Below, one piece after another: positions 8,057 through 18,565 of a stretch of 40,685 nt of DNA. The DNA comes from an uncultured Saprospiraceae bacterium (GTDB lineage: Bacteria > Bacteroidota > Bacteroidia > Chitinophagales > Saprospiraceae): assembly GCA_937950315.1 (NCBI GenBank), contig CALFDU010000074.1, positions 1 to 40,685 on the forward strand, written 5' to 3'. The translations under genes and the position numbers were made by a program. The notes below the pieces were generated by a model. It did not search any database and was not told where the DNA came from. It was given only the letters and a program-made list of their open reading frames with translations. How positions within the stretch are numbered: position 1 is the first letter of the stretch; each line of letters begins with the position of its first letter.

Positions 8057-8647
8057 ATGAAAAAATTAATTCTTCTATCAATAGCAATTTTGGTGAGCAC
8101 TTTTGTTTTCGCACAGGAGGAAGAAGCCGCACAATCGGGTTCATTGATCGCAGATATCATGAATGTAGATGCAGTTACGGAGGCAATGGATGAAACAACT
8201 CTTGAAGCCGATGCTGAGTACAAACAAACCCTTGAAGAAGAAAAAGCCAATTTTGAAGAGCTATTGTCAAAAAGAGGTGAAGAATTTAAAGAAGATGTTG
8301 CAGATCTAATTGAAAATTTTAATAAGGTTTTGGAAAAAGGAGTTGAAAAAGAAGTAATGGCTGAAAAGAAAAAAGTGGCTACTTCAGTGAATGCTCTTTC
8401 CATGAGCCTTCTAGGGTCTAAGAAAAAACTATTGATGGATTTCAATGGTAAGATGACACAGAACATCAGAAAGTTGCCAAAGGTATTGGTTACTGACAAA
8501 GAGAAAGAATTAAAAGATATGCTTGCTGAGTACAAAGAAAAATTCGATGCAGAATTAGGGTTGAACCAAGATGTAATCGAAGGATTCAAAAACAAAGTAC
8601 ACTTAATAAAAGCAGAAGACGCACCAGCAAAAGAAGAGGACCAATAG
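8057..8647 (+). CDS. Secreted, highly charged helical protein of unknown function
   Basis: 196 residues with a clear signal peptide (MKKLILLSIAILVSTFVFAQ). The mature protein is very rich in Glu, Lys and Asp and almost free of Cys and Pro. It should be mostly alpha-helical, probably a coiled coil or helical bundle (repeated stretches such as EEEKANFEELLSKRGEEF). No family was recognised. It stands alone, with its own terminator overlapping the stop codon. A periplasmic chaperone-like or structural role is possible, but nothing in the sequence proves it. Confidence 0.75.
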   Translation: MKKLILLSIAILVSTFVFAQEEEAAQSGSLIADIMNVDAVTEAMDETTLEADAEYKQTLEEEKANFEELLSKRGEEFKEDVADLIENFNKVLEKGVEKEVMAEKKKVATSVNALSMSLLGSKKKLLMDFNGKMTQNIRKLPKVLVTDKEKELKDMLAEYKEKFDAELGLNQDVIEGFKNKVHLIKAEDAPAKEEDQ

Positions 8648-8663
8648 GTTCTCTTCTTTTTTT
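8633..8663 (+). terminator. Terminator overlapping the stop codon of the 8057 gene
   Basis: GAAGAGGACC and GGTTCTCTTC form a 10-bp stem (one G-U pair) around the loop AATA, followed by seven T. The TAG stop (8645-8647) sits in the loop and closing base. Four A on the other side could make it work for the convergent methyltransferase gene too. Confidence 0.75.
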
Positions 8664-8666
8664 CTC

Positions 8667-10803
<2,137 letters not shown>

Positions 10804-10846
10804 TTAAGTTCTAATGTAAGTTTTAATTAGATTTCATTACGGGATT

Positions 10847-10854
10847 CAAAGGTA
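10847..10854 (-). promoter_or_regulatory. Candidate -7 element for pyrG
   Basis: The minus strand reads TACCTTTG, an exact TAnnTTTG match, about 47 bases upstream of the pyrG ATG in the gap after the TonB-dependent receptor gene. No good -33 box is seen. Confidence 0.4.
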
Positions 10855-10864
10855 TTAAAAACTT

Positions 10865-13378
10865 CTAAAAGTCCATTCTAAATCTTAAGTTCACTCGCCT
10901 AGAAGTAAGAAAATTTGGAACAGCATATTGAGAAAGCCCAATTGACTTGATCCAAGTGTTAGAAGAAACGTTTTGGACATTCATTAAATTGAAGACTTCG
11001 AGGCTTATCCAGGTCTCTTTTGTGAATCTCAGAAAGTGATTTGGCTTTTTCTTTCTTTTACTTTCGTCAAATATTAGATAAAGGAATCCGAGATCGGCTC
11101 TCAAGTAAGGCTTAAACTTGAAAGTATTTCGATAAACTACATTTTGCCCTCTTATCCCGAAGGGTAATCCGCTAGCATAGCTCATGGTTCCGTTGAACTT
11201 GAAATTTTCATTCCGAGGGAGATAATCTTGAAAGTAGATAGAAACATTCATGAGTTGATCCGTCGGTCTACTTACCCACTGTACTGGAACTCCTTCCGCT
11301 TGTCCTCTTTCTCTCTGCATATGCTGAACCCCAATCAACGATTCTTTGGCTTGTAGAATGGAAATATTGAACCAAGACTCAGTTCCAGGGACAAATTCTC
11401 CATTAATCCTCAGATCCCATCCCCACACATATCCTTCTGCATCATTTTCTCCAGAATATCTAATTTGTACATTGTCCAGCTCATAGGATACTAGATTAGT
11501 CAGCCGTTTGTAATAAAGCTCTGAAATCAACTTAAACGGCTTTTTACCTACCTTTGGAAGAATCAAATCTTTTTGAATTCCTCCTATAATGTGTAGTGAT
11601 TTTTGGGATTCAAGATCAGTGTTCACTGTCCCATCATTCCTTCTCATTTCTCTATAAAACGGAGGTTGATAATATACACCACCAGCCAGCTTATAAGTTA
11701 CATTGGTTTTACTCTTTAATGGTCTAAGTAAAATCTGACCTCTTGGGCTGATATTTAGTTCTTTATTTAAGTCCCAATAACTTGCTCTTACACCACCATT
11801 CAGGGACAGCTCATACAATTCACCAAAGGTCTTATTGTAGGTATCTTGCAAGTATGCTGTATAACGATAGGATAGCAATTCATTCTCTGACTTTAGCACG
11901 CTACTCAAGAGCACTTCTTCTTCGTTGAAAGGGATCGAAAATCCAGCAGAATCTAGTCTAACAAATTCATTGATGCTGTCATCGATTAATTCTTGTTGGG
12001 CTTTTGCACTCCACTGTATAAAATGGGTCGGAGAATTGTCATTCTTTTGTAATTCCAATCCCCCCTTGTATTGAAAATTCTGAACCCTTGAATACAATGA
12101 ATTTCTGCCAAAATCATGGGTAGTACCTACCCCCAATACGGCAATTTCATCTCCATTGTTTTCTTCAGTAATATCGGTTTCAATTTCTGACAATCTGTAA
12201 AATCCAATAATGTCAAAAGTTTCTATTTCTCGATTGCCGTATATCGATCCCAAGAATTTATGGAAGATTGGATTCTTTTCCTTTGTTGGAATATAGGTCA
12301 ATGAAACTCCTCCCATTGCATTGGTGAAGCCATCCACTTCTTGCCCTTCATACAATACAGAAAAATTAATCGTTTGATTGATCAATCCAGTAGTTGTGTT
12401 TCTTGTAGCCGGAATATAGTTGAACAAATTCCTATTAAAATTACCCAAAACTCCTACTTGGATTTCAGGAGTAAAATCATAGGTTATATAACTCTGTATG
12501 TCTGTAAAACTTGGAACATATTCTCCAGTGATATCTGTCGCTGATAATAAATAATTGGTCGTTTTATACCTAGCTCCTACCAAGTACCTTAGTTTATTGT
12601 ATGCATTTGGACCGATACGTTTACTTCCTTCTAAATGACCAGAAGCTCCTAAAAGACTGGCATTTACTGAAGCCTTAAACTCTTCAGGTCTTTTGTATCG
12701 TATATCCAATACTGAAGAAAGCTTGTCTCCATACTTGGCTTGAAATCCACCAGAGGAGAAAGATAGATCTCTGATTAGATCAATATTAGGAAAACTCAAA
12801 CCCTCTTGTTGTGAGCTTCGGATTAGTTGGGGTCTAAAAATCTCAAAATCGTTAACATAGACTAAATTCTCATCATAGTTTCCTCCTCTTACATTGTACT
12901 GCGAACTTAACTCGCCTCCTGTCCCAGCACTCGCACCCAGAGCTATATGTGGCAAAACACTTTCAAAATTACCACTCGTTGTCGGTAGACGCACAAAATC
13001 TGTTACCTCTTCTCGAACAACTCCAACATCCTCAATTTTTGAATCTCTGATGATGACTTCGACATCGCTTTCTTGGCTTGCCAATTTGATTTTAAAATAT
13101 CGTTTTGCTCCTGGATCTAGTTTGGGTACACTTACTTCCGTTTCTAAATATCCCAAACGAGAGATGACAACAATACAAGCTTCATTGGGCTCTATCTCAA
13201 GTCTAAAATTTCCTCGGGTATCAGATTCAGTTGCGTTGCTTGTTCCTTTCACATAAACGGTAGCAAAGTCAACAAATTCTTCTGTATCCAGATCTGTAAT
13301 CACACCAAACACCACAGATTGGCTCAGCGAGAAAAACGGTAGACACAACAACAAAAAAGTGACAAACTTACAACTCAT
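10865..13378 (-). CDS. TonB-dependent outer-membrane receptor with carboxypeptidase-like domain
   Basis: 837 residues with a signal peptide (FVTFLLLCLPFFSLSQS). Residues about 22-105 form a CarboxypepD_reg-like beta-sandwich (VFGVITDLDTEEFVDFATV, then TRGNFRLEI and SRLGYLETEVSV). A plug domain follows (about 120-230: YNVRGGNYDENLVYVNDFEI, SGGFQAKYGDKLSSVLDI), then a 22-strand-type barrel ending in RRVNLRFRMDF. Such receptors import ligands too large for porins using TonB energy. There is no SusD partner, so a carbohydrate SusCD system is unlikely; the substrate is unknown. The start is 6 bases after rpe, suggesting read-through transcription from that gene. Confidence 0.93.
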   Translation of the reverse strand: MSCKFVTFLLLCLPFFSLSQSVVFGVITDLDTEEFVDFATVYVKGTSNATESDTRGNFRLEIEPNEACIVVISRLGYLETEVSVPKLDPGAKRYFKIKLASQESDVEVIIRDSKIEDVGVVREEVTDFVRLPTTSGNFESVLPHIALGASAGTGGELSSQYNVRGGNYDENLVYVNDFEIFRPQLIRSSQQEGLSFPNIDLIRDLSFSSGGFQAKYGDKLSSVLDIRYKRPEEFKASVNASLLGASGHLEGSKRIGPNAYNKLRYLVGARYKTTNYLLSATDITGEYVPSFTDIQSYITYDFTPEIQVGVLGNFNRNLFNYIPATRNTTTGLINQTINFSVLYEGQEVDGFTNAMGGVSLTYIPTKEKNPIFHKFLGSIYGNREIETFDIIGFYRLSEIETDITEENNGDEIAVLGVGTTHDFGRNSLYSRVQNFQYKGGLELQKNDNSPTHFIQWSAKAQQELIDDSINEFVRLDSAGFSIPFNEEEVLLSSVLKSENELLSYRYTAYLQDTYNKTFGELYELSLNGGVRASYWDLNKELNISPRGQILLRPLKSKTNVTYKLAGGVYYQPPFYREMRRNDGTVNTDLESQKSLHIIGGIQKDLILPKVGKKPFKLISELYYKRLTNLVSYELDNVQIRYSGENDAEGYVWGWDLRINGEFVPGTESWFNISILQAKESLIGVQHMQRERGQAEGVPVQWVSRPTDQLMNVSIYFQDYLPRNENFKFNGTMSYASGLPFGIRGQNVVYRNTFKFKPYLRADLGFLYLIFDESKRKKKPNHFLRFTKETWISLEVFNLMNVQNVSSNTWIKSIGLSQYAVPNFLTSRRVNLRFRMDF

Positions 13379-13384
13379 TTTTTC

Positions 13385-14056
13385 TTAAAATTTAGCATCT
13401 TGTTCTTGTCCTATAAGTTTTAATTTCTTGATTGTTTCAATCGGATTTTCACTTTTAAAAACGCTGCTTCCTGCTACCAAAATATCTGCACCAGCTTGTA
13501 AGATTTTCTCGGCATTCTGCAAGCCCACTCCCCCGTCTATTTCTATTTTAAAATTCAAATTTCTCTTAGCTCTAGTATTGTCTAATTCTTCTATCTTCTT
13601 TAAGGTTTGGTAGATAAACTTTTGTCCACCAAATCCTGGATTTACCGACATCAAAACCACCTGATCTAAGTCCTCTAAAACATTTTCCAACGACTGCGTT
13701 GTTGTATGAGGATTTAGTGCCACTCCAGCCTTCGCACCTGTTTCTTTGATTTGACCAATCAATCGATGGAGATGGACTGTTGCTTCCGCATGCACTGAGA
13801 TAATATCCGCTCCAGCATCCCTAAAAGATTGAACATATTTTTCCGGTTCCACAATCATAAGGTGAACGTCAATGATTTTATTGCAAGCTGAGCTCATAAA
13901 TTTGACAATATTTTGCCCAAAAGAAATATTCGGGACAAATACACCATCCATTACGTCAACATGTAGGTATTCTGCTTCACTTTTATTAATGGTATTGATG
14001 TCATCCTCTAATCTAAGAAAGTTAGCAGCTAAGATACTGGGGGCAATTATGTGCAT
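13385..14056 (-). CDS. rpe: Ribulose-phosphate 3-epimerase
   Basis: Interconverts ribulose 5-phosphate and xylulose 5-phosphate in the pentose phosphate pathway. A TIM barrel of 223 residues, the normal length. Recognisable sites are APSILAANFLRL, the metal-binding HVDVMDG (H32, D34), DVHLMI (H65), MSVNPGFGGQKF, and IDGGVG with the phosphate-binding VAGSSVFK end. It lies 13 bases after the exonuclease gene and 6 bases before the TonB receptor gene, all on the minus strand. No pathway link to those neighbours is evident. Confidence 0.97.
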   Translation of the reverse strand: MHIIAPSILAANFLRLEDDINTINKSEAEYLHVDVMDGVFVPNISFGQNIVKFMSSACNKIIDVHLMIVEPEKYVQSFRDAGADIISVHAEATVHLHRLIGQIKETGAKAGVALNPHTTTQSLENVLEDLDQVVLMSVNPGFGGQKFIYQTLKKIEELDNTRAKRNLNFKIEIDGGVGLQNAEKILQAGADILVAGSSVFKSENPIETIKKLKLIGQEQDAKF

Positions 14057-14069
14057 TTCAATGTTTTAT

Positions 14070-14813
14070 CTACGGCAATTTGTCTGTTAATGTCGGACTC
14101 TTTGGAAATGGTTTCTGAATTAACTTAAAGTAAACTTGGCTGGTTGTTAATACGTCGTGTTCACAATATTTTACGATACCATCCAAGTCATTTTTGAACC
14201 AAAAAGTATCATGAATTTTACTTCCATCCAAGATTTCCTTTGACGAAGGTACGTTTAGTATTTTTGCTAACAAATTGAGAGAAGTATAATTCTTAAAATC
14301 CCCAAATTTCCAAAGGCTCATGGTATCAACCAAATGTTCGATTTGCCATGGTTTTTTTCCTCGTATTTTGAAAACATTGGGCAATTTTACCTCATTAATG
14401 ATCATTCTGCGGATTAAGAAAGGTACATCAAACTCACGGATGTTGTGGCCGATGAGTTTTACAAAACTACTAGAAGGGCAATTGGACTGCAAATAGTTGG
14501 TTAATTCCGTAAGTAACTGGGATTCATCGTGCCCATAAAATGATTGCTGAACCCACTTGTTTAGTCCATTAGATTCAAAGGATTCTGCGATAGACACACA
14601 TAAAACTCTAGAAAATTCTGAGTAAATACCTGCTTTTTTTGGATAAAGTTCAGGAGGAGTTGCAGTATGTCCATTTGCCGAAAGGCTAAGAAAACGAGAT
14701 TTTATATCCCAAAGGGCTTTCATGGTACTAGAAAGATCACAATAGCAAGGTGAAGATGCCACTGTTTCAATATCGATAAAAATGAGATGATTCTTTTTGT
14801 TTCTTGATTTCAT
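14070..14813 (-). CDS. PolB-type DEDDy 3'-5' exonuclease
   Basis: 247 residues. The DEDDy exonuclease motifs are all visible: Exo I IDIET (D14, E16), Exo II GHNIREFDVPFL (N124, D129), and Exo III YCEHD (Y216, D220). This matches the free-standing predicted PolB-like exonuclease family common in Bacteroidota, which resembles the proofreading domain without a polymerase. Substrate, DNA or RNA, is unknown. It is the first gene of a minus-strand run with rpe and the TonB receptor, and it is divergent from the coiled-coil gene at 14967. Confidence 0.88.
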   Translation of the reverse strand: MKSRNKKNHLIFIDIETVASSPCYCDLSSTMKALWDIKSRFLSLSANGHTATPPELYPKKAGIYSEFSRVLCVSIAESFESNGLNKWVQQSFYGHDESQLLTELTNYLQSNCPSSSFVKLIGHNIREFDVPFLIRRMIINEVKLPNVFKIRGKKPWQIEHLVDTMSLWKFGDFKNYTSLNLLAKILNVPSSKEILDGSKIHDTFWFKNDLDGIVKYCEHDVLTTSQVYFKLIQKPFPKSPTLTDKLP

Positions 14814-14841
14814 GTCAGATAGTGTTCAAAATGGATTTATC

Positions 14842-14856
14842 TAGGGTTTCCCCCTA
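14842..14856. promoter_or_regulatory. Candidate operator: TAGGG-N5-CCCTA inverted repeat
   Basis: TAGGG and CCCTA face each other across a five-base spacer in the divergent gap between the exonuclease and coiled-coil genes, 29 bases before the exonuclease start. A dyad with GGG and CCC half-sites is of the general kind bound by dimeric helix-turn-helix regulators. Function is inferred only. Confidence 0.3.
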
Positions 14857-14884
14857 TATAGTGTGAAAATTATAGTAGGTGTAA

Positions 14885-14913
14885 ACCACAAATTTTAGTA
14901 CTTTGCTTGTGGT
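14885..14913. promoter_or_regulatory. Inverted repeat ACCACAA / TTGTGGT in the divergent promoter region
   Basis: Perfect 7-bp arms 15 bases apart. The spacer holds TAGTACTTTGC, one base short of the Bacteroidota -7 consensus TAnnTTTG. The arms therefore flank the likely promoter of the 14967 gene and could be an operator or a 5' hairpin. Confidence 0.3.
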
Positions 14914-14966
14914 CTAAGGAAATAATAGTTGATATTTACCATTATAGATGAATAAACCTTACAGTT

Positions 14967-15941
14967 ATGACAAAATCAAAAAGTAATATTACATTAATCG
15001 CATGGTTAGTTGCCATTGCATTACTCGCGCTGAATATCTTTCAATGGTACAGTAACAATCAGCTTAAAACTGCACTTTCTAAGGAAGAATCGATAAACAC
15101 AGACCTTCAAAAAGTTCAAAGTGCTCTTGAGACAAGCTATCAAGATGCCATGACCAATCTTGAAGATATGAGAGGGACCAATGATGAGTTGAATGAATTG
15201 ATCGAAACTCAGCAAGCAGACCTTGCCAAGCAAAAGGAAAAGATCAATGGATTGATCTGGACTTCAAAAGAATTGAAAAAAGCAAAGGCTGAAATCGAAC
15301 TTATGAATTCTACTGCAGCAGGCTACCTTGCAGAAATTAGACAATTAAAAGAAGCCAATGAAGGCCTTACTGCTTCAAACCAGAAGTTGTTCAGCGACAA
15401 TGAATTGTTGACTACCAATCTTAATCAATCAATGAAAGACATTGAAAGACTAGACTCTACACAAGCAGTATTGGTTACTATGAAAGAAGAATTATCTTCT
15501 GAGAACGGAATGTTATCAAATAAAGTAGATATGGCAGAAGCCATTAAGATCAACGCCATCAATATTGAAGGATTCAAATCAAAAGATGGTGGTGATTTAA
15601 AATCAACAAGAAAAGCCAAAAATGTAAATGTGATAAGATCTTGTTTGGTAACTGAAACCAATATGGTAACATCAGCTGGAGAAGAAACATTCTACGTGAG
15701 AATTATCAATCCTCAAGGTGAAACCATGGCAATTGAAAATGCAGGTAGTGGTGTGTTGACCAATAAGTTGACACAAGATGAGATTAGATATACTACAAGT
15801 GGCACTGTTGATTACAACCAAAAAGACATGCAAGTATGTATCGATTTTACTCCAAATTACACATTAAGTGCTGGATTATACCAAATCGAAACGTACAATA
15901 AAGACTATATGGTCGGTAAAGGTTCATTTTTACTTAAGTAA
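14967..15941 (+). CDS. Membrane-anchored coiled-coil protein of unknown function
   Basis: 324 residues. One N-terminal membrane helix (about residues 9-28, ITLIAWLVAIALLALNIFQW) is followed by a long coiled coil (about 30-190) rich in Leu, Glu, Lys and Gln heptads. A compact C-terminal beta-rich domain follows (about 215-324, including EETFYVRIINPQGE, SGTVDYNQKDMQVCIDF and GLYQIETYNKDYMVGKG). Similar Bacteroidota proteins are often labelled as chromosome-partition or SMC-like because of the coiled coil, which is not evidence of that role. Topology predicts a periplasmic rod with a terminal domain. The next gene follows after 56 bases containing a strong inverted repeat. Confidence 0.8.
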   Translation: MTKSKSNITLIAWLVAIALLALNIFQWYSNNQLKTALSKEESINTDLQKVQSALETSYQDAMTNLEDMRGTNDELNELIETQQADLAKQKEKINGLIWTSKELKKAKAEIELMNSTAAGYLAEIRQLKEANEGLTASNQKLFSDNELLTTNLNQSMKDIERLDSTQAVLVTMKEELSSENGMLSNKVDMAEAIKINAINIEGFKSKDGGDLKSTRKAKNVNVIRSCLVTETNMVTSAGEETFYVRIINPQGETMAIENAGSGVLTNKLTQDEIRYTTSGTVDYNQKDMQVCIDFTPNYTLSAGLYQIETYNKDYMVGKGSFLLK

Positions 15942-15953
15942 TAAAACAATAAC

Positions 15954-16001
15954 GCATTCAGAATAGTTAGTTACATTTATGTCATTAATTATTCTGAATG
16001 C
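15954..16001 (+). promoter_or_regulatory. Inverted repeat covering the VWA gene start codon
   Basis: GCATTCAGAATA at 15954-15965 is perfectly complementary to TATTCTGAATGC at 15990-16001. In RNA the stem can extend six more pairs inward (two G-U), leaving a 12-nt loop. The right arm contains the ATG of the VWA gene (15998-16000) and the bases just before it. There is no U-tract, so it is more likely a translational block, an mRNA-processing element or an operator than a terminator. Confidence 0.6.
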
Positions 16002-17092
16002 TTAACTGGACTTTTAGCCAAAAATTTAACAACCCGGAGGACGATCCGTTTGACAGGCTCTTTAAACTATTCAAAGAGCTGTTAATGCATACGGCTGGTA
16101 ATGTTGAAGAAGCGCTGAGTTGGATGACTCAGCTAGACAAGCAGTATGACCTAACTGATGAAAAATATGGTCTTTCTGACTTTATACAGGATCTCAAGGA
16201 TAAAGGTCTCATTTCAGACAGCAAGAAAACACCAGGTTACAATCCTACTTCAAAATTGGAAATATCGCTACGTCAAACGGCGCTTTCAGATATTTTTGAG
16301 GATTTACAGAAATCAAAGCCTGGAAAGCACAACACAAAAATTATAGGTCAAGGTGATGAAATCACCAATGAATCAAGATCTTACGAATACGGTGATAGAC
16401 TTGATAAACTATCTATCACTGAATCATTAAGGAATGCCCAGATCAATCATGGGATTGACAACTTCCGTTTGACCCAACAGGATCTTGAAGTTAAGGAAAC
16501 ATTTTTCCAATCACAGACCAGTACTGTATTGATGATTGATATCTCCCACTCCATGATTTTGTACGGAGAAGATAGAATCACTCCAGCGAAAAAAGTGGCA
16601 ATGGCTCTTGCTGAGTTAATTACAACACAATACAAAAAAGATACCTTAGACATCATCGTCTTTGGGAATGATGCATGGCAGATCCAGATCAAAGACTTAC
16701 CATATTTAGAAGTAGGTCCTTATCATACTAACACGGTGGCGGGACTTGAACTAGCAATGGATTTATTGCGCAAACGTAAGAATCCAAACAAGCAGATCAT
16801 GATGATCACAGATGGGAAGCCTACCTGCATTAAAAAGGGAAAGAAGTATTATAAGAACGCATACGGACTGGATAAAAATATTTTAAACAGAACACTTGGA
16901 CTTGCTGTTAAGTGTAGAAAGCTAGATATACCAATAACAACCTTTATGATTGCAAGAGATCCTTATTTGGTTCAATTTGTTGACGAGTTCACCAAAGCAA
17001 ATAATGGAAAAGCATTTTATAGTTCGCTTAAAGGTTTGGGTGAATTTATTTTTATGGATTACAAAGCCAACAAAAGAAAAAGAAGAAAATAA
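15998..17092 (+). CDS. VWA-domain protein (partner of AAA+ ATPase)
   Basis: 364 residues. Residues 1-165 are a charged, mostly helical region. Residues about 175-355 form a von Willebrand A domain with the metal-dependent adhesion site D181-I-S-H-S185, a threonine in the second site (T244 or T246) and D272 in ITDGKPT. There is no signal peptide or membrane helix, and the end is very basic (NKRKRRK), so it is cytoplasmic. VWA proteins encoded next to MoxR/ChlI-type ATPases act as their co-factors in metal insertion or complex assembly; the client here is unknown. Its stop is three bases before the ATPase start. The ATG is the only possible start: an in-frame TGA directly precedes it. Confidence 0.9.
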   Translation: MLNWTFSQKFNNPEDDPFDRLFKLFKELLMHTAGNVEEALSWMTQLDKQYDLTDEKYGLSDFIQDLKDKGLISDSKKTPGYNPTSKLEISLRQTALSDIFEDLQKSKPGKHNTKIIGQGDEITNESRSYEYGDRLDKLSITESLRNAQINHGIDNFRLTQQDLEVKETFFQSQTSTVLMIDISHSMILYGEDRITPAKKVAMALAELITTQYKKDTLDIIVFGNDAWQIQIKDLPYLEVGPYHTNTVAGLELAMDLLRKRKNPNKQIMMITDGKPTCIKKGKKYYKNAYGLDKNILNRTLGLAVKCRKLDIPITTFMIARDPYLVQFVDEFTKANNGKAFYSSLKGLGEFIFMDYKANKRKRRK

Positions 17093-17095
17093 CAC

Positions 17096-18565
17096 ATGGA
17101 CTATACTAAGATAACCACGTTTGGAGAATTGAAAAAATCCAACTTCCAAAATAGAACGGTCAAGGAGGAATTGAGACAAAACTTGGTTGCAAAATTAAAG
17201 AAAGGCGAGAAAGTATTTGAAGGAATCATTGGGTTTGATCATACTGTGATTCCAGATATTCAGCGTGCCATACTATCCTCGCACAACATACTGCTTCTAG
17301 GATTAAGAGGTCAAGCAAAAACCAAAATTGCGAGACTTTTGACGCAGCTGTTGGATGAATACATTCCCGTGATTGAAGGGTCTGAATTGAATGATGATCC
17401 GTTTAATCCCTTGTCTAGAAATGCAAGAGACATCATCGCAGAAAATGGAGACAACACAAAGATCGCTTGGATCCATAGAGATCAACGATATGTAGAAAAA
17501 CTGGCTACACCAGATGTAAGCGTGGCTGACTTGATCGGTGATGTAGACCCGATCAAAGCTGCTACCTTAAAGCTGCCTTATTCTGATGAAAGAGTGATTC
17601 ACTTTGGACTTGTCCCAAGGGCCAATAAGTCTATCTTTGTCATCAATGAATTGCCAGATCTTCAGCCTAGAATCCAAGTTTCACTCTTCAATATCCTCCA
17701 AGAAGGAGATATTCAGATAAGAGGATTTAAAGTAAGAATGCCACTCGATATCGTATTTATATTTACCGCCAATCCGGAAGATTATACCAATAGAGGAAGC
17801 ATCATTACTCCTTTAAAAGATAGAATTGAAAGTCAAATATTGACTCATTATCCTACGTCTACCGATATTGCAAAAGAGATTACAAGACAAGAAGCGAAAT
17901 TTTCTAAAGCCCAATCTGATACAGTAAAAGTATCTGAGATTGCAAGAGACATACTAGAAAGCACGGTTTTCAACGCAAGAGAAAGTGAATACATCGATGA
18001 GAAAAGTGGAGTCTCTGCTAGGATGAGTATTTCGGCATTGGAGAATTTGGTGAGTGCTGCAGAAAGAAGAGCATTGATCAACGATGATAAAACTACTGAA
18101 ATCAGAATCACTGATTTTTGGGGTGTGATTCCTGCCATTACAGGTAAAGCGGAGTTGGTTTATGAAGGAGAGCAAGAAGGTCCGCACAATGTAGCCATGT
18201 CGCTCATTACTGATGCGTTGGAAGACAAATTTGATATACACTTCCCTAACCCAGATAAAGTAAGAGAAGGAAATGATGATTATGAAGTGCTCAGGTTGTG
18301 GTTTGGTTCGGGCAACTCAATTACGCTGGGAGCAGATGATTCTGATGCCGTGTACCAAGAAAAACTAAACAGTGTTCCTGGTCTAAAAAACATAGCCAAA
18401 GAATATTCAGAAAACGGCAATGATCTTTACTTCATGATGGAGCTAATACTTAACGGGCTTGCAGCCAAAGAAGTAGTGAACTTTAACCTAGACAATCAGA
18501 TGACTAGCTTCAACGATTTGTTGTCAGCAGGCCTTTCTGATCTTGATGAAAATCTGTTTAACTAG
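17096..18565 (+). CDS. MoxR/ChlI-like AAA+ ATPase
   Basis: 489 residues. Walker A is GLRGQAKT (69-76). The Walker B position reads IFVINELPDL, with Asn184 in place of the usual Asp followed by the catalytic Glu185. Sensor 1 is N226 (FTANPEDYTNRG) and the likely arginine finger is in PLKDRI (R243). It resembles the family annotated as magnesium-chelatase-like or sigma54-interacting regulators, but there is no DNA-binding domain and no porphyrin genes nearby. A helical lid and a C-terminal helical region of about 130 residues follow. Together with the VWA gene it forms an ATPase/co-factor pair probably remodelling or loading an unidentified protein. Its end overlaps the convergent thioesterase gene by 8 bases. 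Confidence 0.9.
   Translation: MDYTKITTFGELKKSNFQNRTVKEELRQNLVAKLKKGEKVFEGIIGFDHTVIPDIQRAILSSHNILLLGLRGQAKTKIARLLTQLLDEYIPVIEGSELNDDPFNPLSRNARDIIAENGDNTKIAWIHRDQRYVEKLATPDVSVADLIGDVDPIKAATLKLPYSDERVIHFGLVPRANKSIFVINELPDLQPRIQVSLFNILQEGDIQIRGFKVRMPLDIVFIFTANPEDYTNRGSIITPLKDRIESQILTHYPTSTDIAKEITRQEAKFSKAQSDTVKVSEIARDILESTVFNARESEYIDEKSGVSARMSISALENLVSAAERRALINDDKTTEIRITDFWGVIPAITGKAELVYEGEQEGPHNVAMSLITDALEDKFDIHFPNPDKVREGNDDYEVLRLWFGSGNSITLGADDSDAVYQEKLNSVPGLKNIAKEYSENGNDLYFMMELILNGLAAKEVVNFNLDNQMTSFNDLLSAGLSDLDENLFN

Noticed and set aside
10861-10872. ACTT/AAGT hairpin at the end of the TonB receptor gene
   Set aside because: Only four base pairs, although followed by T-rich sequence on the minus strand; not convincing.
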